Source: an uncultured Porphyromonas sp.
GTDB lineage: Bacteria; Bacteroidota; Bacteroidia; Bacteroidales; Porphyromonadaceae
NCBI GenBank assembly: GCA_945965245.1
Contig: CAMFNC010000060.1
Location: forward strand, 1 to 14,292
DNA: 14,292 nt
Direction of reading: 5' to 3'
Below the pieces are notes generated by a model, which made no database searches, was not told where the DNA came from, and saw only the letters and a program-made list of their open reading frames with translations. A program made the translations under genes and the position numbers. Positions 12,429-14,292 of this stretch are shown here, in pieces; position 1 is the stretch's first letter; the number at the start of each line of letters is the position of its first letter.

Positions 12429-14292
12429 ATGAAACACTTCTTCTATTTGCCTTTAATCCTATCGCTCTCCTTATCTGCCGGGGCGCAGACATCCGATAGC
12501 ATAGCAACGACCGACGGCACAAACGAAACTCGTCGGATAGACTTGCAGGAAGTCACGGTGCAAGCCTCCAGAAACAAAAAGACCGATAGAATTCGTTATT
12601 ACCCCAATGAAACCATACGAAAAAACAGTATGGATGGCTATGATGTATTGCAGCGCATCAACTTGCCGGACGTCATCTTCAATAACGCCAACAGAACGCT
12701 TACACTGCTCAAAAACGGCAGTCTGCAAATCCGCATCAATGGGGTTGTGGCATCGCAACAGGATTTAATGAGCGTGCAGCCGTCCGACATTCTTCGGGTC
12801 GATTATATCCACAGCCCTTCTGCCATTTACGGCTCGGACGTTGCAGTGGTAATTCTGATTAAAACCCGGCGTTTTGTCGGTATGCAAAGAGGCCTGTCTC
12901 TTTCTCAATCCTGCAATGCGAATATCGGAAATGGGATGGGTTATGTGAGATACACTTCGGCTCGGAATTTATTCGGCCTGAAAATCAATGAACGGCATCA
13001 CTATGGCTCAGGAATATACACCCAAGGAGAAAAGATTTTTCGCTATCCCACAAAAGAGTTGACACAAACCCTTACGGAAAGACCATATGCCCATAAGAAC
13101 TTAAACGGCGAGGTGCAATTTGAATATAATCGACTATTGGATAAACGCGAATCTTTTTTCAATGCCATTATCCAATATGGACAAGAATACAACCCTCGTA
13201 ATACCATCATTACCGATGTGACAAAAGAGCATAAACCTTTTTATACAGATTCGCTCACCAAAAGAAATCGTGTACATCATTTCTCCATTGACTGTTATTG
13301 GGATAAAAATTTTACAAACAAGGGCAATCTGATAGCCAACCTGACCGGTACGTATATCAATACGGATTACAGTAGTTCGTATTCCAAAATTTATGCTCAT
13401 GAATATGACACAAACTACAGCCATTATTACAATGCCATGGGATGGCATGCCTCGCTCTTGGGAGAAGTAATATACACTCGCCCCATTTTCTCGACGTATC
13501 AAATCACATTAGGCTCTAAGAATCATTACTCCATTACTCACAATCAATATCAAACATCCGGAAGCATCTCCCCGTCACGTATGAATAAGTTCAATTCTTA
13601 TAATTATGCCGAAATCAGCGGTCATTTACAACGATTGCGATTTACCGTTGGCGGTGGTTTGTCTGTCTATAACATTAGAAATGATGCTCATCTCCATAAG
13701 CATGTTTTCTTCCGCCCATCTGTCCAATTAAGCTGTCCGATTAATGACTGTTTTAATTTGAATTATTACTGGGGTATCAATTCCATGGAACCTCAATTGT
13801 CGCAACTATCGGATGTGAGACAAAAAATCTCGGAAAACGAAGCCACATTGGGCAATCCTCACATAAGCCCCTATCAAGCACACATCAATCAATTGCAATT
13901 AAGCCTGCGATACAAAAAATATTATTGCAGTCTGACCGGCTATTATCAATATAATCATAAAGCTTTTTTCTCCAATCCGGTCATGTACGATGCTGCCGAA
14001 AACCTCTTTATTTACACACTGGACAACCAAAGGGATTTCCGGCACTTACAACTCAAAACCTTTGCCGGTTGTCGGCTGGCAAACAATACATTGAACCTTT
14101 CTTGTTTCGGGGTCATGAACAGACATATTTCACATGGGAAAGAATATACCACGGCATTGACCTCGTTTTTGGGTGGCATAAGTGCCATGTATGATATAGG
14201 GAACTGGGGACTGCAAGCAGGTTATACATCGCCCATTCGCTTTTTGACCGGAGAAACCTTATCCGTCACCAGCCGAAGTATCCGACTTTCGG
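12429..14292 (+). CDS. Outer-membrane beta-barrel protein, TonB-receptor-like (partial)
   Basis: The reading frame is open from ATG 12429 to the right edge (621 complete codons, no stop). A signal peptide (1-19, ending SAGAQ) is followed by LQEVTVQA (39-46), the short motif that typically opens the plug of Bacteroidota TonB-dependent proteins. A plug-like region to about 148 contains DVLQRINLPDV (72-82) and the conserved VDYIHSPSAIYG (124-135). The rest has aromatic, alternating strands typical of large barrels, and EATLGNPHISPY resembles the E-x-GNPxLxPY motif of the OMP_b-brl_3 barrel family. There is no N-terminal carboxypeptidase-regulatory-like domain, so it is shorter at the front than SusC-type receptors. 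As last visible gene of the sigma operon it may be the sensor or the main target. It is noticeably more AT-rich than purL or ychF. Confidence 0.88.
   Translation, partial: MKHFFYLPLILSLSLSAGAQTSDSIATTDGTNETRRIDLQEVTVQASRNKKTDRIRYYPNETIRKNSMDGYDVLQRINLPDVIFNNANRTLTLLKNGSLQIRINGVVASQQDLMSVQPSDILRVDYIHSPSAIYGSDVAVVILIKTRRFVGMQRGLSLSQSCNANIGNGMGYVRYTSARNLFGLKINERHHYGSGIYTQGEKIFRYPTKELTQTLTERPYAHKNLNGEVQFEYNRLLDKRESFFNAIIQYGQEYNPRNTIITDVTKEHKPFYTDSLTKRNRVHHFSIDCYWDKNFTNKGNLIANLTGTYINTDYSSSYSKIYAHEYDTNYSHYYNAMGWHASLLGEVIYTRPIFSTYQITLGSKNHYSITHNQYQTSGSISPSRMNKFNSYNYAEISGHLQRLRFTVGGGLSVYNIRNDAHLHKHVFFRPSVQLSCPINDCFNLNYYWGINSMEPQLSQLSDVRQKISENEATLGNPHISPYQAHINQLQLSLRYKKYYCSLTGYYQYNHKAFFSNPVMYDAAENLFIYTLDNQRDFRHLQLKTFAGCRLANNTLNLSCFGVMNRHISHGKEYTTALTSFLGGISAMYDIGNWGLQAGYTSPIRFLTGETLSVTSRSIRLS

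Overview
The window looks like a piece of chromosome from a member of the Bacteroidales (phylum Bacteroidota). Reasons: the single-chain PurL of about 1,233 residues, the near absence of Shine-Dalgarno sequences before starts, promoter boxes of the Bacteroides TAnnTTTGY (-7) type, the ECF sigma factor/outer-membrane barrel gene pairing, and a secreted calycin-like protein. I cannot name a genus. I see no insertion sequence, phage gene, tRNA, rRNA or CRISPR array.

Layout: (1) 1-1083, minus: YchF/OBG-family ATPase, running off the left edge a few residues before its stop. (2) 1084-1452: divergent intergenic region with a ychF promoter box, a phased array of palindromic 12-mers and a promoter box for the next gene. 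(3) 1453-2412, plus: D-2-hydroxyacid dehydrogenase, ending at a strong bidirectional terminator. (4) 2491-6055, minus: a tight operon dprA > alpha/beta-hydrolase-fold protein > DUF2007-type protein > two-helix membrane peptide > calycin-like exported protein, with two ATGA start/stop overlaps. (5) 6133-9834, minus: purL, with a terminator-like hairpin before dprA. (6) 9835-10402: divergent intergenic region with the purL promoter box, a second copy of the phased array and candidate promoters for the sigma-factor operon. (7) 10403-14292, plus: ECF sigma factor > single-pass membrane protein (candidate anti-sigma) > exported protein with a charged helical tail > outer-membrane beta-barrel protein that runs off the right edge.

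How the parts fit: most genes on the left are housekeeping (ribosome-associated ATPase, purine synthesis, DNA processing). The right end looks like an envelope-signalling locus, in which an ECF sigma factor and its membrane partner are followed by an exported protein and an outer-membrane barrel. The most unusual feature is non-coding: two 78-bp arrays, each of four near-palindromic 12-mers spaced exactly 22 bp apart (two helical turns). One lies upstream of the dehydrogenase and one upstream of the sigma-factor operon. Each is followed at nearly the same distance by a similar promoter-like segment, which suggests the two transcription units share a regulator. Other oddities are a hydrolase-fold protein whose catalytic serine is glycine and a dehydrogenase lacking the usual active-site glutamate.
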